Shown here one piece after another: positions 52,893-61,946 of a DNA stretch of 64,000 bases. The stretch's first letter is position 1. Each line of letters opens with the position of its first letter. Below the pieces are notes generated by a model. The model worked only from the letters and a program-made list of their open reading frames with translations. It was not told the DNA's origin and searched no databases. The stretch covers positions 382,114 to 446,113 of the forward strand of contig KE159527.1 in assembly GCA_000403215.2 (NCBI GenBank), in the 5' to 3' direction. The DNA comes from Lachnospiraceae bacterium A4 (GTDB lineage: Bacteria; Bacillota; Clostridia; Lachnospirales; Lachnospiraceae). The translations under genes were made by a program, and so were the position numbers.

Positions 52893-54029
52893 TTACAGTA
52901 TATAGTGTCTCACATCATCTAATAGCTGCTGCCATGCGTCCTCGTGTTCTACATAATAAAGCGGGCATTTCTTTCCGCCGCAGTCATAGTGGCGCAAAAT
53001 ATCCTGCGGTTCCAGATGGTACTCGTCCGTCAGCCATGCGAGCATTTCGATCAGCGAATCATAGGTCGCCTGCGTAAAGGAACCATCTTCCGCAATATAG
53101 CAGCATTCAATCGAAATCGAATCGGCATTGCGCTCTCTCACCGCATATGCTTCCTCCTCCAAAGGTATACACTGGATAATCTCCCCATCATAGCCAATGA
53201 TAAAATGTGCACTTGCCGCCCGCTCATGAGTCTGCCCCAGACTTTCAAAATAACTCCTGTTCTGTGCCGCGGAGGTTCCCGGGTTGGCTGTGTAATGGAC
53301 AAAGATATTGTTCACTCTCTCAAGCTTTGTGCCGGGGCGGTTATACTCGCTGATTGTCAGAAAATCTTCTAACATCTCTGGCTTTCTTTTTGTATCCTCC
53401 ATCACAGGCAGTGCGTCGAACAATGATTTGGCAGTAATTTCTTCTTTTGTTATGGGCGGCTTTTTCGTGCTTTGGAAAAAAGCTTTTCCCATAAAAAAGA
53501 TCGCTGTGGACATGGCTGCAATCCAAAGAATCGCAAGACACTGGCTGATTCGGGCACGGCGCCCGCGTTCTGCGGCAGGTCTTGCCACTGTTCTCGAAGG
53601 GCTTGTCCGTTCTCTGTCAAATGCTATGTATTCAGACCGCACTTGTCTGGCGGCTGTTTGTCCTGCGGTGGCAGGTCTGGCGTCAATCCTGTATGTTTGC
53701 TGCCTTGATGACCTTGCCGCGCTTGTCCGTGGCATATCTGGTCTTGCAGTCCTTGCTGCATTCGGTCTTACAGCCCTTGACGCCTGTCTTCTCGGCGCGC
53801 TGGGTCTAGTGCCCGCGGCATTAGGATAAAGCACCTTGATTGAATCGCCAGAAGCTGTGTGGCCAGCCGCCCGCCGTGTTCTTGAAACTTGTATTGTTTG
53901 TATTTCTTCGGAATGCATGTCCCGGTTTCTTGGCCTTGATGTTCTGGACGGTTTGTTTTTATTATTTTTCGGCGGGCTTACCACCTGCCACAATTCCAGC
54001 TCCTGACGCTGTTGTGCCTGATTCCCCAT
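52893..54029 (-). CDS. N-acetylmuramoyl-L-alanine amidase (Amidase_2) with basic N-terminal region
   Basis: ATG 54029 after GAGAGG is preferred to an in-frame ATG at 54044. The 378-residue product has a disordered, Arg/Ala/Thr-rich cytosolic part (1-160) with repeats of the RTAxxDxPR type and one membrane helix near 167-185. The C-terminal zinc amidase domain (about 240-378) has zinc ligands in FVHYTAN and RHYDCGGKKCP. It cleaves the bond between MurNAc and the stem peptide, outside the cell. The basic N-terminal tail is unusual. The gene-free 195 bp upstream is AT-rich with no promoter that I would defend. Confidence 0.88.
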   Translation of the reverse strand: MGNQAQQRQELELWQVVSPPKNNKNKPSRTSRPRNRDMHSEEIQTIQVSRTRRAAGHTASGDSIKVLYPNAAGTRPSAPRRQASRAVRPNAARTARPDMPRTSAARSSRQQTYRIDARPATAGQTAARQVRSEYIAFDRERTSPSRTVARPAAERGRRARISQCLAILWIAAMSTAIFFMGKAFFQSTKKPPITKEEITAKSLFDALPVMEDTKRKPEMLEDFLTISEYNRPGTKLERVNNIFVHYTANPGTSAAQNRSYFESLGQTHERAASAHFIIGYDGEIIQCIPLEEEAYAVRERNADSISIECCYIAEDGSFTQATYDSLIEMLAWLTDEYHLEPQDILRHYDCGGKKCPLYYVEHEDAWQQLLDDVRHYIL

Positions 54030-54224
54030 AGTACCTCTCCCCATAACAAAACAAATTCATTTGCAGTCTCTATATATTAGACGTTTTTGTACACTGAAAA
54101 GTTGCATTGATTTTATAAAAAATCTATAAATTTTTCGTGTATATTTCTTATTTCCAGAAAAGTATATCACACCAAGCTCTAAAATACATCTAAAAAACAA
54201 TAATTTAGCTTTACAATTTTTACA

Positions 54225-55202
54225 TCATAATTTAACGTCATAGCCCAATTTTTTTAACAATGCCAAATCCGTTGCAACCGTAATGCCTGCCGTTGTGAGC
54301 ATATCCCCAGAAATTGCGGCATTTGCGCCGCTCTGAAAGCACCGCTCTCCCTTGTCCGCCATAAGCCCTCTGCCTCCGGCGAGCCGAATGTCTGCATCGG
54401 GTATGAGAAAGCGGTAGATCGCAAGAATGCGGCAGAACACTTCATCGGTGAGAATCTCATTCTTCTCATAAGGAGTGCCCTTGATGGGATTGAGGAGGTT
54501 GACAGGAACGGACTTTACGCCAAGCGCCCGTATGTCCAGCGCCATATCAATGCGGTCCTCCATCGTCTCTCCCAATCCCATGATTCCGCCAGAGCAGATG
54601 CTCAGTCCTGCACTTTTTGCCGCTTTCAGCACAGCAATCTTTTCATCATAAGTATGTGTAGTGCATACTTTGGGGAAATATTTCCTCGATACTTCAAGAT
54701 TACAGTGCACTCTCGACGCGCCTGCCTCCTTGAGCTTGCGAAACTGCCGTTCCTCCAGCAGCCCAAAGGACACGCAGACTGCTATGTCCACCTGCCGGCG
54801 TATCTCGCGAATACTCTCACAGACCGCATCAATCTCCTTGTCACTCAGACGCTTTCCCGATGTGACAATCGAATAGCGAAGTACGCCTTGCTCCTTGTTG
54901 TGCCTTGCGTCTGCCAGAAGCGCCTCGGTCGTCAGAAGCGGATAGGTCTCTTGGCAGTCTGTATGGTAATGCGCACTCTGCGCACAATATTTACAGTCCT
55001 CAGAACATTTTCCACACTTGCCGTTCACGATTGTACACAAGTCAAACCGGTTTCCGCACATATGCGCACGGATTTCATTCGCCGCTGCTGTCAGTTCCGC
55101 CAATGGTGCGTCCACAAGCGCGAGCGCCTCCTCTCTTGTGATCTCCAAACCTGCATAAATTTCCTGTTTACATTCTTCAATGATACTGATTCTATGCGCC
55201 AT
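54225..55202 (-). CDS. bioB: Biotin synthase
   Basis: This radical SAM enzyme inserts sulfur into dethiobiotin, the last step of biotin synthesis. The 325-residue length is normal. The cluster motif is CSEDCKYCAQ near 67-76, the YSIVTSGKR strand follows, and NLLNPIKGTP and AGGRG near the end are typical of BioB. No bioA, bioD, bioF or bioW is adjacent. A strong AGGAGGG precedes the ATG. A BirA-like operator overlaps the promoter, so biotin should repress it. Confidence 0.96.
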   Translation of the reverse strand: MAHRISIIEECKQEIYAGLEITREEALALVDAPLAELTAAANEIRAHMCGNRFDLCTIVNGKCGKCSEDCKYCAQSAHYHTDCQETYPLLTTEALLADARHNKEQGVLRYSIVTSGKRLSDKEIDAVCESIREIRRQVDIAVCVSFGLLEERQFRKLKEAGASRVHCNLEVSRKYFPKVCTTHTYDEKIAVLKAAKSAGLSICSGGIMGLGETMEDRIDMALDIRALGVKSVPVNLLNPIKGTPYEKNEILTDEVFCRILAIYRFLIPDADIRLAGGRGLMADKGERCFQSGANAAISGDMLTTAGITVATDLALLKKLGYDVKL

Positions 55203-55219
55203 ATCTTTTGCCCTCCTAA

Positions 55220-55249
55220 TGTCAACTTAATATATATAACAGGTTAACA
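55220..55249. promoter_or_regulatory. BirA-type operator upstream of bioB
   Basis: TGTCAACT, 14 bp and GGTTAACA form the inverted repeat arrangement of the biotin repressor site in Firmicutes (TGTTAACC, 14 bp, GGTTAACA), with two mismatches in one arm. It lies between bioB and its -35 box and covers the -10 region. Confidence 0.65.
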
Positions 55250-55269
55250 GTTAGGGCAAGAATTGTCAA
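55241..55269 (-). promoter_or_regulatory. bioB promoter
   Basis: On the minus strand, TTGACA (55264-55269), 17 bp and TAACCT (55241-55246) are present. The -10 is weak by consensus and falls inside one arm of the BirA-like site. Confidence 0.5.
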
Positions 55270-55298
55270 TTCAAAAATCGTTATGAAAATTGTTCTCC

Positions 55299-55327
55299 TT
55301 GCCAAGGATGCACCATTTTACTATAAT
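55299..55327 (+). promoter_or_regulatory. Promoter of the WYL regulator gene
   Basis: TTGCCA (55299-55304), 17 bp and TATAAT (55322-55327) are about 52 bp before ATG 55379. A short palindrome CCTTGCCAAGG (55297-55307) covers the -35 box and could be an autoregulatory site. Confidence 0.6.
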
Positions 55328-55378
55328 GTATTTTAATATAATAAATTACAAGGCTTCAAACCGGAGGATACACCACTT

Positions 55379-56293
55379 ATGAAAATCGAACGGCTCTATG
55401 CCATCACCCTGTATCTGCTCAACCATGGACGAACCTCTGCGAGCACACTCGCAGCGTATTTCGAGGTGTCACCGCGCACCATTCAGCGGGACATAGATTC
55501 CCTGTGTCTGGCAGGCATTCCCGTCATCGCCATCGCAGGCGCATCAGGCGGCTATGAACTGTCCGACAGCTTCCAGTTCGACAAAAACTTTGCAACCCCA
55601 GAAGATTATGCCTGTCTCCTGACTGCATTGCACGGTCTGGTCTCCGCCACCTGTGACCCAAAGGCAAAGCATCTCTTGGAAAAAATAATTCCACTGTCAA
55701 AATCAAACGAAACGGGCATGATTCTGGATTTTTCTATCCTGAGAGAAGGTGAGCAGACCACACTACAGCTTCTGCAAACTGCCATCGCAGAAAAACATGC
55801 TGTCCAATTCTCATACACAAACAACAACAATGAAACCCGGCTACACTGTGTAGAGCCGATCGCCGTACTATACAGATGGTATGCGTGGTATCTGCTTGCC
55901 TACTCGAAAGCCAAAAAAGACTACCGCACATACAAATTGATTCGAATGCATCAGATATCGCTCACCAGCCAGCCCTTTGAGCAGGAACATGTTGCGGCAG
56001 ATGTGATCTTGAAAGAAAATGACCGAAATGATTCCCGCCAGTATACACAAATTCTCCTAAAATGCCAAGAATCAGCCAAAATGCGCGTGATGGAATACCT
56101 AAAAGGAACCATCTTAGAAACCAATTCAGACGGCAGCTTCCTGATGCAGGCAACAATTGTGGAAAATGAACATCTATGGCTTGGCACGCTGTTATCACTG
56201 GGCGATGCTGTGGAGGTTCTCTCACCGGAGCATGTGCGCACACGCCTGTCCACTGCTGCCGAAAAAATTGTCGCGCTGTACAAAAAAACTTAG
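55379..56293 (+). CDS. WYL-domain transcriptional regulator
   Basis: The 304-residue regulator begins with a winged helix-turn-helix (about 1-60, with TSASTLAAYFEVSPRTIQRD). The WYL domain (about 135-215) carries WYLLAYSKAKKDYRTYKL, and a WCX-type C-terminal extension follows. WYL domains sense a ligand, often a nucleotide or nucleic acid. A proximal target could be its own promoter or the GNAT gene downstream. CGGAGG precedes the ATG. Confidence 0.92.
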   Translation: MKIERLYAITLYLLNHGRTSASTLAAYFEVSPRTIQRDIDSLCLAGIPVIAIAGASGGYELSDSFQFDKNFATPEDYACLLTALHGLVSATCDPKAKHLLEKIIPLSKSNETGMILDFSILREGEQTTLQLLQTAIAEKHAVQFSYTNNNNETRLHCVEPIAVLYRWYAWYLLAYSKAKKDYRTYKLIRMHQISLTSQPFEQEHVAADVILKENDRNDSRQYTQILLKCQESAKMRVMEYLKGTILETNSDGSFLMQATIVENEHLWLGTLLSLGDAVEVLSPEHVRTRLSTAAEKIVALYKKT

Positions 56294-56333
56294 CGTTGAG
56301 AGAATACTTTCACTTTTTCTACAGTTTCTGTAT

Positions 56334-56410
56334 ATATACGACATACTGCTGTCGTATATGCCATGCTATCCTAAAAATAGATCGAAATTCTAAGAATAGA
56401 TCAAAATTCT
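56334..56410. repeat. Inverted repeat plus direct repeat between regulator and GNAT genes
   Basis: ATATACGACA and TGTCGTATAT (56334-56343 and 56350-56359) form a perfect 10 bp inverted repeat with a 6 bp centre. Then AATAGATC(G/A)AAATTCT occurs twice with a 19 bp period (56376-56391 and 56395-56410). No T-run follows the hairpin, so operator sites for the WYL regulator are more likely than a terminator. Confidence 0.55.
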
Positions 56411-56431
56411 TTAAGTTGGAGGTATCAAACA

Positions 56432-57001
56432 ATGATAAGCCCTTATGAAAAATGTCCCGTATTTGAAAATGATAACTATTGTCTGAGACTGATTGACGCA
56501 TCTGACGCGCAAGATCTGTTTCTGGTGTATTCCGACGAGAAGGCAGTGCCGTATTTCAACAGTGACAACTGCAACGGCGATACATTTCACTATACACTGC
56601 CAGAGCACATGCAGGGCGCGATCGCGGCGTGGCAGCAGGAATACAAAAATCACGGCTTTGTGCGCTGGACAATCCTCGACAAAAAGACACAACATGCAGT
56701 GGGCACAATCGAACTGTTTCGCCGCAAGGCCGACGATTATTTCAACAATTGCGCCATTCTGCGGCTGGATTTGCGCAGCGACTATGAGCGGGCGTCCGCC
56801 ATCTATGAGCTTCTGTCTCTCATCGTGCCGCAGACCTGTGAACTGTTTGCATGTCAGATGATCGCCACAAAGGTAAAACCATTTGCAGCAGAGCGCAGGG
56901 CCGCCGTTGAGAAATTGGGCTTTGCCGCCTCAACGGAAATCCTAGTCGGCGGTCACGACCAGAAGCGCTACACGGATTATTACGTTCTACACAAACGTTA
57001 A
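56432..57001 (+). CDS. GNAT-family N-acetyltransferase
   Basis: The 189-residue protein has the RimJ/RimL-like GNAT layout. YCLRLIDASDAQDLFLVYSD lies near the start, VGTIELFRRK near the middle strand, and DLRSDYERASAIYELLSLIV in place of the acetyl-CoA loop. The acceptor is unknown. TTGGAGGT precedes the ATG. The stop overlaps the convergent gene by 15 bp. Confidence 0.85.
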   Translation: MISPYEKCPVFENDNYCLRLIDASDAQDLFLVYSDEKAVPYFNSDNCNGDTFHYTLPEHMQGAIAAWQQEYKNHGFVRWTILDKKTQHAVGTIELFRRKADDYFNNCAILRLDLRSDYERASAIYELLSLIVPQTCELFACQMIATKVKPFAAERRAAVEKLGFAASTEILVGGHDQKRYTDYYVLHKR

Positions 57002-57697
57002 AATCCACTCGGAGAGCTTTTTCTTTGCCCAATCGTATAACGCCTCATCTTCTACACATGTGCCAGGCGCGGGCTGCTCTGGCTGCCCGTTTCCTTCCTG
57101 CGTCCGTGCGCATGAACAGCTCTCCTCCCCCTGCGGTGCAGTGATGTATTCGGAGGGAATATCTTCGTCCTCTGTAAAGAGCTGAAGCTCCTGTGCATCC
57201 TGCCACCAAAACGCGCCATAGCGTCTTTCCTCTGTCTCATCCCAAATCATCCACAATGGTTCGTCCTCTGCGCCATTTCCATCTACAAGTCCGCAGCAAA
57301 TGTCATATGCCACCTCCTCCACATGCGCTGCGGGCAATGCCGTCTCTGACAAATGCCGCTTTAAATCAGGCAGAACACGCTCGCTTCTGTAGTCACATGT
57401 CGCCATATCCACAATCGGCAGCAGCAGCAAATACATATCACTGTCCAGTTCTTTCACCACATCATATGATAGACAGGGCTGGTATAACGCCCGCTCTCCA
57501 ATTCTATACTCTATATGATGGCGGTACATCCAGATTGTAATCTTCTTCCCTGCTGCGACGACATTGTACTGCGCCTGTTGATGCCTGTGCGTACAAGGAG
57601 GGTTTGCTGAAAAATATCGTTGTATACCAAGACAGCTTGGAAAAGCCGCATAGAGCCAATAGTGCAGAAAATCCTTGTCTTTCATTGACAGCTTCAT
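56987..57697 (-). CDS. Uncharacterised soluble protein
   Basis: No family is recognised. The 236-residue product has no membrane helix. The N-terminal part (20-150) is mixed alpha/beta. Near 130-165 it is acidic and Trp-rich (WMIWDETEERRYGAFWWQD). A poorly conserved-looking linker with Cys, Gln and Pro lies near 185-210, and a final helix follows. AAGGGG precedes the ATG. It converges on the GNAT gene. Confidence 0.7.
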   Translation of the reverse strand: MKLSMKDKDFLHYWLYAAFPSCLGIQRYFSANPPCTHRHQQAQYNVVAAGKKITIWMYRHHIEYRIGERALYQPCLSYDVVKELDSDMYLLLLPIVDMATCDYRSERVLPDLKRHLSETALPAAHVEEVAYDICCGLVDGNGAEDEPLWMIWDETEERRYGAFWWQDAQELQLFTEDEDIPSEYITAPQGEESCSCARTQEGNGQPEQPAPGTCVEDEALYDWAKKKLSEWILTFV

Positions 57698-57740
57698 CTG
57701 TTTTCCCCTTTCATAACACTCGTATTTATATCAAGTATAT

Positions 57741-59375
57741 TTATATCAATCGTATTTTTTCCCGCAGCTTTAAGACCATCGACGGCGTCACAGACAATTC
57801 ATCCACGCCCATATTGACAAACGTTTCTGTGAGCGCCAGATCTGCGCCCAGCTCACCGCAGATGCCAACCCACTTTCCACGCTTGTGCGCATTGTCCACA
57901 ACCATCTGAATCATGCGCAGCACCGCCTTGTGATGCGGAGGACAAAACGCCTCCAAGCGTGGATTCTGCCGGTCGATGGCAAGGGTATACTGTGTCAGAT
58001 CATTGGTGCCGATGCTGAAAAAGTCCACCTGTTCTGCAAGCTCATCACTGAGCATCACCGCCGCCGGCGTCTCAATCATAATCCCCTGCGCTGGCACGCG
58101 GTATGGAATTTGCGCCTGTTTTAATTCTTCTTCCACTTCTTTTACCACTGCATAAATCTGCGCAACCTCCTCGCAGGAAATGATCATCGGATACAAAATA
58201 GCAAGATTTCCATAGACTGCCGCCCTCAAAAGCGCGCGCAGCTGTGGTTTGAAGATTTCGGGCTGTCTGAGGCAGATGCGGATTGCCCGATAGCCCATCG
58301 CCGGATTCTCCTCTCTGCCAAGCTGAAAGTAATCTGCCTGCTTGTCTGCCCCGATATCAAGGGTTCTGACTACCACCCTCTTTTGTCCCATCATCTGCAC
58401 GACCTGTCTGTATGCCCGAAACTGCTCCTCCTCCGAAGGAAAATCACTGCGCCTCAGATATAAAAATTCACTGCGGAACAGCCCAATCCCCTCCGCATCA
58501 TTCTCCAGCACATATGCCACATCGCTGACACCGCTGATATTTGCATAAATGCGGATTGTCCTGCCGTCGCTGGTCACAGTTTTCTTTCCCTTTAGCTCCT
58601 GTAACAGCCGAAGCTTTTCCTGCTCACACCTGATTTTTTCTTCCACCTCGCCGCGCTGCAATACGGTCGGTTCAAAAATCACCTCGCCCGCCGCCCCGTC
58701 CACGATCGCTGTCATGCCCGAACGAATCGCGTCAAAATCCAGCGGCACACCAATCAGCGCGGGAATCCCCATCATGCGCGCAAGAATCGCCGTATGGGAA
58801 TTTGTGGCGCCCTGCTCTGTGACAATCGCCAGTATCTTCTCTTTATCCAACTGAACTGTCTCGCTTGGGCTCAATTCCTTTGCCACAATGACAGACGGTT
58901 CTGTCATACAAAACTCCTTATTCCCCTGCCCTGACAAATTCCGCACCAAACGCGCTGAAATATCCCTGACATCTGCTGCGCGCGCCTGCATGTACGCATC
59001 CTCCATCTCGGCAAATATTTCCTCGAAATTGTCTCCTGTGACCGCCACCGCATACTCCGCATTGACCAGTTCGGTCCGTATCATATGATCAATCGCATTC
59101 AGAAAGTCCTTGTCCTCAAGCATCATTTGATGCACTTCAAAAATCGCCGCGCTCGACTCCCCCAGCTTTTTTACCGCCTGATGATAAATCGCTGCAAGCT
59201 GCTGCTTTGAGACATCAACCGCCATGCGGACACGCTCGATTTCACGCGCCGGGTCTGCTATTTTTCTCCTCCTGATCTGATCCTTGTCGTTTCTTAGAAC
59301 CATCACTTTGCCTATCGTGATGCCATGGTATACGGTCTTGCCCGAAAGCCTTATTCCTGAAAATGTGCCTTCCAT
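57741..59375 (-). CDS. ptsI: Phosphoenolpyruvate-protein phosphotransferase (PTS Enzyme I)
   Basis: It transfers phosphate from PEP to HPr and so energises sugar uptake by the PTS. The 544-residue length is slightly short of the usual 570. The active His is in GATNSHTAILAR, and the PEP-binding domain has the motifs GIGLFRSEFLYL and DFFSIGTNDLTQY and ends with the CGELGAD region. It lies 11 bp after fruK. No HPr gene or Enzyme II gene is adjacent. Confidence 0.95.
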   Translation of the reverse strand: MEGTFSGIRLSGKTVYHGITIGKVMVLRNDKDQIRRRKIADPAREIERVRMAVDVSKQQLAAIYHQAVKKLGESSAAIFEVHQMMLEDKDFLNAIDHMIRTELVNAEYAVAVTGDNFEEIFAEMEDAYMQARAADVRDISARLVRNLSGQGNKEFCMTEPSVIVAKELSPSETVQLDKEKILAIVTEQGATNSHTAILARMMGIPALIGVPLDFDAIRSGMTAIVDGAAGEVIFEPTVLQRGEVEEKIRCEQEKLRLLQELKGKKTVTSDGRTIRIYANISGVSDVAYVLENDAEGIGLFRSEFLYLRRSDFPSEEEQFRAYRQVVQMMGQKRVVVRTLDIGADKQADYFQLGREENPAMGYRAIRICLRQPEIFKPQLRALLRAAVYGNLAILYPMIISCEEVAQIYAVVKEVEEELKQAQIPYRVPAQGIMIETPAAVMLSDELAEQVDFFSIGTNDLTQYTLAIDRQNPRLEAFCPPHHKAVLRMIQMVVDNAHKRGKWVGICGELGADLALTETFVNMGVDELSVTPSMVLKLREKIRLI

Positions 59376-59386
59376 CTCATATCTCC

Positions 59387-60289
59387 CTACAGGCTTGCAT
59401 ACACCTGTTCAATCTCCGTTCCTGTCGCTAACAGCGCAGAAAAAGCACTTGCACTGCCCGCGGCAACCCCCATGCGGAATGCATGTTCATAGTCCTTTTT
59501 CTCCAGCCAGCCTGCGAGAAATCCAGCAACCATAGAATCGCCTGCCCCCACTGCATTGACAAGCTTTCCACGGGGTGCTGCAAGCATATGCACCGTCCCT
59601 GTCTCATCAACGAGAACCGCACCCTGTCCTGCCAAGGAAACCAATACATTTCCCGCCCCCTTTTCTTGCAGTTTTTTTGCATACGCAACGACGGCTTCCC
59701 TTGTATCTAGCGTCACATCAAAGAGTTCTCCCAGCTCATGATTGTTTGGCTTAATCAGAAACGGCTTATATTGCAGCGCATTCAGCAACAGCTCTTTCGT
59801 CGCGTCCACGACAAAGAGAATCCCTCTATTCTGTAAGCGCATCAAAATCTCACTGTAGATGGCAGCGGGCAGGCTTTTGGGAATACTGCCTGCGAGGACA
59901 AGCAGGTCTCCCGCCTTTAACTGCTTTAGTTTCTCATGCAATGCCTCCACATAATTGGGTTCGATTGCTGGCCCCATACCATTGATCTCCGTACCATCGT
60001 AGTCCTTCAGTTTGACATTGATGCGTGAAAAGCCGCTATTGATATGAATAAAATCCGTGCACAGCCCCATATTCTGTACTTCGCGTGCTATCTGTTCTCC
60101 TGTAAAGCCCGCTGTAAACCCCAGTGCTGTGCTCTCAAATCCCAGATTTCTCAAAACAATCGAAACGTTGATTCCCTTGCCGCCGGGAAGCATCTGCTCA
60201 CTTGTGGTGCGGTTGGTCCTGCCCAGCTCAAAGCCGTCCATCGACACCGTATAATCCAGAGACGGGTTTAATGTAACGGTATAAATCAT
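59387..60289 (-). CDS. fruK: 1-phosphofructokinase
   Basis: This PfkB-family kinase converts fructose 1-phosphate to fructose 1,6-bisphosphate. ATG 60289 has GGAGG 9 bp before it; the open frame runs to 60322. The 300-residue product has the PfkB signatures GGKGINVS near 37-44 and AVGAGDSMVAGF near 245-256, the latter with the catalytic Asp. The N-terminus MIYTVTLNPSLDY is typical of FruK and LacC. Tagatose-6-phosphate kinase is an alternative, but pairing with ptsI favours FruK. Confidence 0.9.
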   Translation of the reverse strand: MIYTVTLNPSLDYTVSMDGFELGRTNRTTSEQMLPGGKGINVSIVLRNLGFESTALGFTAGFTGEQIAREVQNMGLCTDFIHINSGFSRINVKLKDYDGTEINGMGPAIEPNYVEALHEKLKQLKAGDLLVLAGSIPKSLPAAIYSEILMRLQNRGILFVVDATKELLLNALQYKPFLIKPNNHELGELFDVTLDTREAVVAYAKKLQEKGAGNVLVSLAGQGAVLVDETGTVHMLAAPRGKLVNAVGAGDSMVAGFLAGWLEKKDYEHAFRMGVAAGSASAFSALLATGTEIEQVYASL

Positions 60290-60305
60290 GGTGGTGTTCC
60301 TCCTT

Positions 60306-61871
60306 TCAGACAACAGCCTCAATAATAATCTTATTCCCTATCATTTTTTCCCACACGCCAGTTTTTTTATTTTGATTAAAATTAAAGCTAAGCAGATATC
60401 CTACATCTTTTCCATATGCCTCCAAGTACTCAGCCAACTGCTGTTCTCCCTGCCGATTATATTCCTGTCCACGCCAGATTTTCATCTCAATGATGTATTG
60501 CTGTCCATGATAATCAACAACTACATCTGTGCGTCTGTCATCTCTCGTCTGTGCCTCAATATAATAATTTCCCGTACCGTTAATAATCGGACGCAAATAT
60601 AATAAAAAATGCTTTCTTCCATACTCTTCTTTGAAGCGTACACTGCTGTTTCCATATAATTCATCAAAATGTACCACAAACTTTTCCAAGATCAGCCGCA
60701 TATTCAACATTCCATTAAGAACAAATTGATTTCGATCAGAGACAGACATCTGATACAGATCACATTGCTTGATTTCATCTGATGTGAGATAATAATTGTA
60801 CAGTCTAACCTCAAAGATTCTATTGGCAATCATGACAAAACCATGCTCATTTTTAATAAACCCAAACCTGCTTGCGAGAGATACCATGGAATCATCCATG
60901 TTATAGGATATTTTTCTTCCATGAAATAATATCAGCTCAATCATTTGATGAAGCTTCTCATAAGTGTCAAGTTTATTAATCAGCGATTCAAACAAGGTGT
61001 TCTGCTCAACTGCAAGCCTTCTCTCAGCCTCCAAAAAGCCTTCTCTCGTCCATTGCAGCGCTGCTTCGTCTATAATCTGACACAATCTTGACACCAGATA
61101 GGGATATCCACTGGTATAGTTATACAACAACCCCGACATTTCATCTATGTCCATCTCTGTATGATACTCCTGTTCATACTCTGCAAGCATATTCGCAATC
61201 TCTTCTTTAGAAAACGCCATGCAAATTTCATATTGTGCAGCAATATTCCACGGACTGTTTGTATTATGTTCCTCATCTGGTCTTATCTTTCGTTTAAAAT
61301 TTCTGACATCATATACCCCTGCAAGTATGACAGACTGAAATGTCGGCTCATTGTCCCTGTTTAGATAATATCCTCTAAGCTGCGCCAGAAAATCCAAAAA
61401 GACTTGATTGTTGCTGGCATGATCTGCCTCATCAATCATCAGAACAACCGGCTTATCAGAAATAATACAGAGCTCGGAAAGCTTCAAAAACAGATCCAGC
61501 AGCAGATACAGTTCACTCTGGTTTGCCTCCTGTAGTAACTCCTCCAAAACCTTCTGTACTGCTGGTGAAACTGGCTGGCACATCCGCATTTTTTTCACAA
61601 ATAATTTTGCAAAAGACTTGGAAAAAAGTACTTCATCCTCAAAGCTCTTATTTCCCAGCATCTGAAAGTCAAGACTGACTACATAATATTCTGCTTGCAG
61701 TTCTTTCTCCAATGCTTTCAATATCGTTGTCTTGCCATACTGCCTCGCGCGGCTGAACACAAAATACATTTCAGCATCGACAAGCTCCTTAAACTGACCA
61801 AGCCGCTTCTCAAGGCTGACCATATAATGCCTGTCTGGAAAACATGCCCCTGTTGTATTGAACTTTTTCAT
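60306..61871 (-). CDS. AAA-ATPase-like protein with PD-(D/E)XK nuclease-like C-terminus
   Basis: ATG 61871 after AGGAGG is chosen over an earlier in-frame start. The 521-residue product begins with an AAA-ATPase-like domain. The P-loop-like segment SRARQYGKTT lies near 40-49, and Walker B is VVLMIDEADHA near 135-145. The C-terminal 120 residues belong to the DUF1703/PD-(D/E)XK type, with RTDVVVDYHGQQYIIEMKIW holding the Asp and ExK residues. The family is frequent, often in many copies, in gut Firmicutes and Bacteroidetes. Its function is not established. Confidence 0.9.
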   Translation of the reverse strand: MKKFNTTGACFPDRHYMVSLEKRLGQFKELVDAEMYFVFSRARQYGKTTILKALEKELQAEYYVVSLDFQMLGNKSFEDEVLFSKSFAKLFVKKMRMCQPVSPAVQKVLEELLQEANQSELYLLLDLFLKLSELCIISDKPVVLMIDEADHASNNQVFLDFLAQLRGYYLNRDNEPTFQSVILAGVYDVRNFKRKIRPDEEHNTNSPWNIAAQYEICMAFSKEEIANMLAEYEQEYHTEMDIDEMSGLLYNYTSGYPYLVSRLCQIIDEAALQWTREGFLEAERRLAVEQNTLFESLINKLDTYEKLHQMIELILFHGRKISYNMDDSMVSLASRFGFIKNEHGFVMIANRIFEVRLYNYYLTSDEIKQCDLYQMSVSDRNQFVLNGMLNMRLILEKFVVHFDELYGNSSVRFKEEYGRKHFLLYLRPIINGTGNYYIEAQTRDDRRTDVVVDYHGQQYIIEMKIWRGQEYNRQGEQQLAEYLEAYGKDVGYLLSFNFNQNKKTGVWEKMIGNKIIIEAVV

Positions 61872-61946
61872 ATACGCCCTCCTCCTGCGGCAGCAGCCTC
61901 CTGTCAATCCTCTATGCCGCTGATGTTAGCTTTGTCTAACCAAAAC

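Noticed and set aside
54030-54224. Promoter or terminator between bioB and the amidase gene
   Set aside because: AT-rich stretch with a lone TATACT on the minus strand but no matching -35 and no stem with a T-run.
56334-56359. Rho-independent terminator after the WYL regulator gene
   Set aside because: The stem is AT-rich and no T-run follows on either strand, so an operator is more likely.
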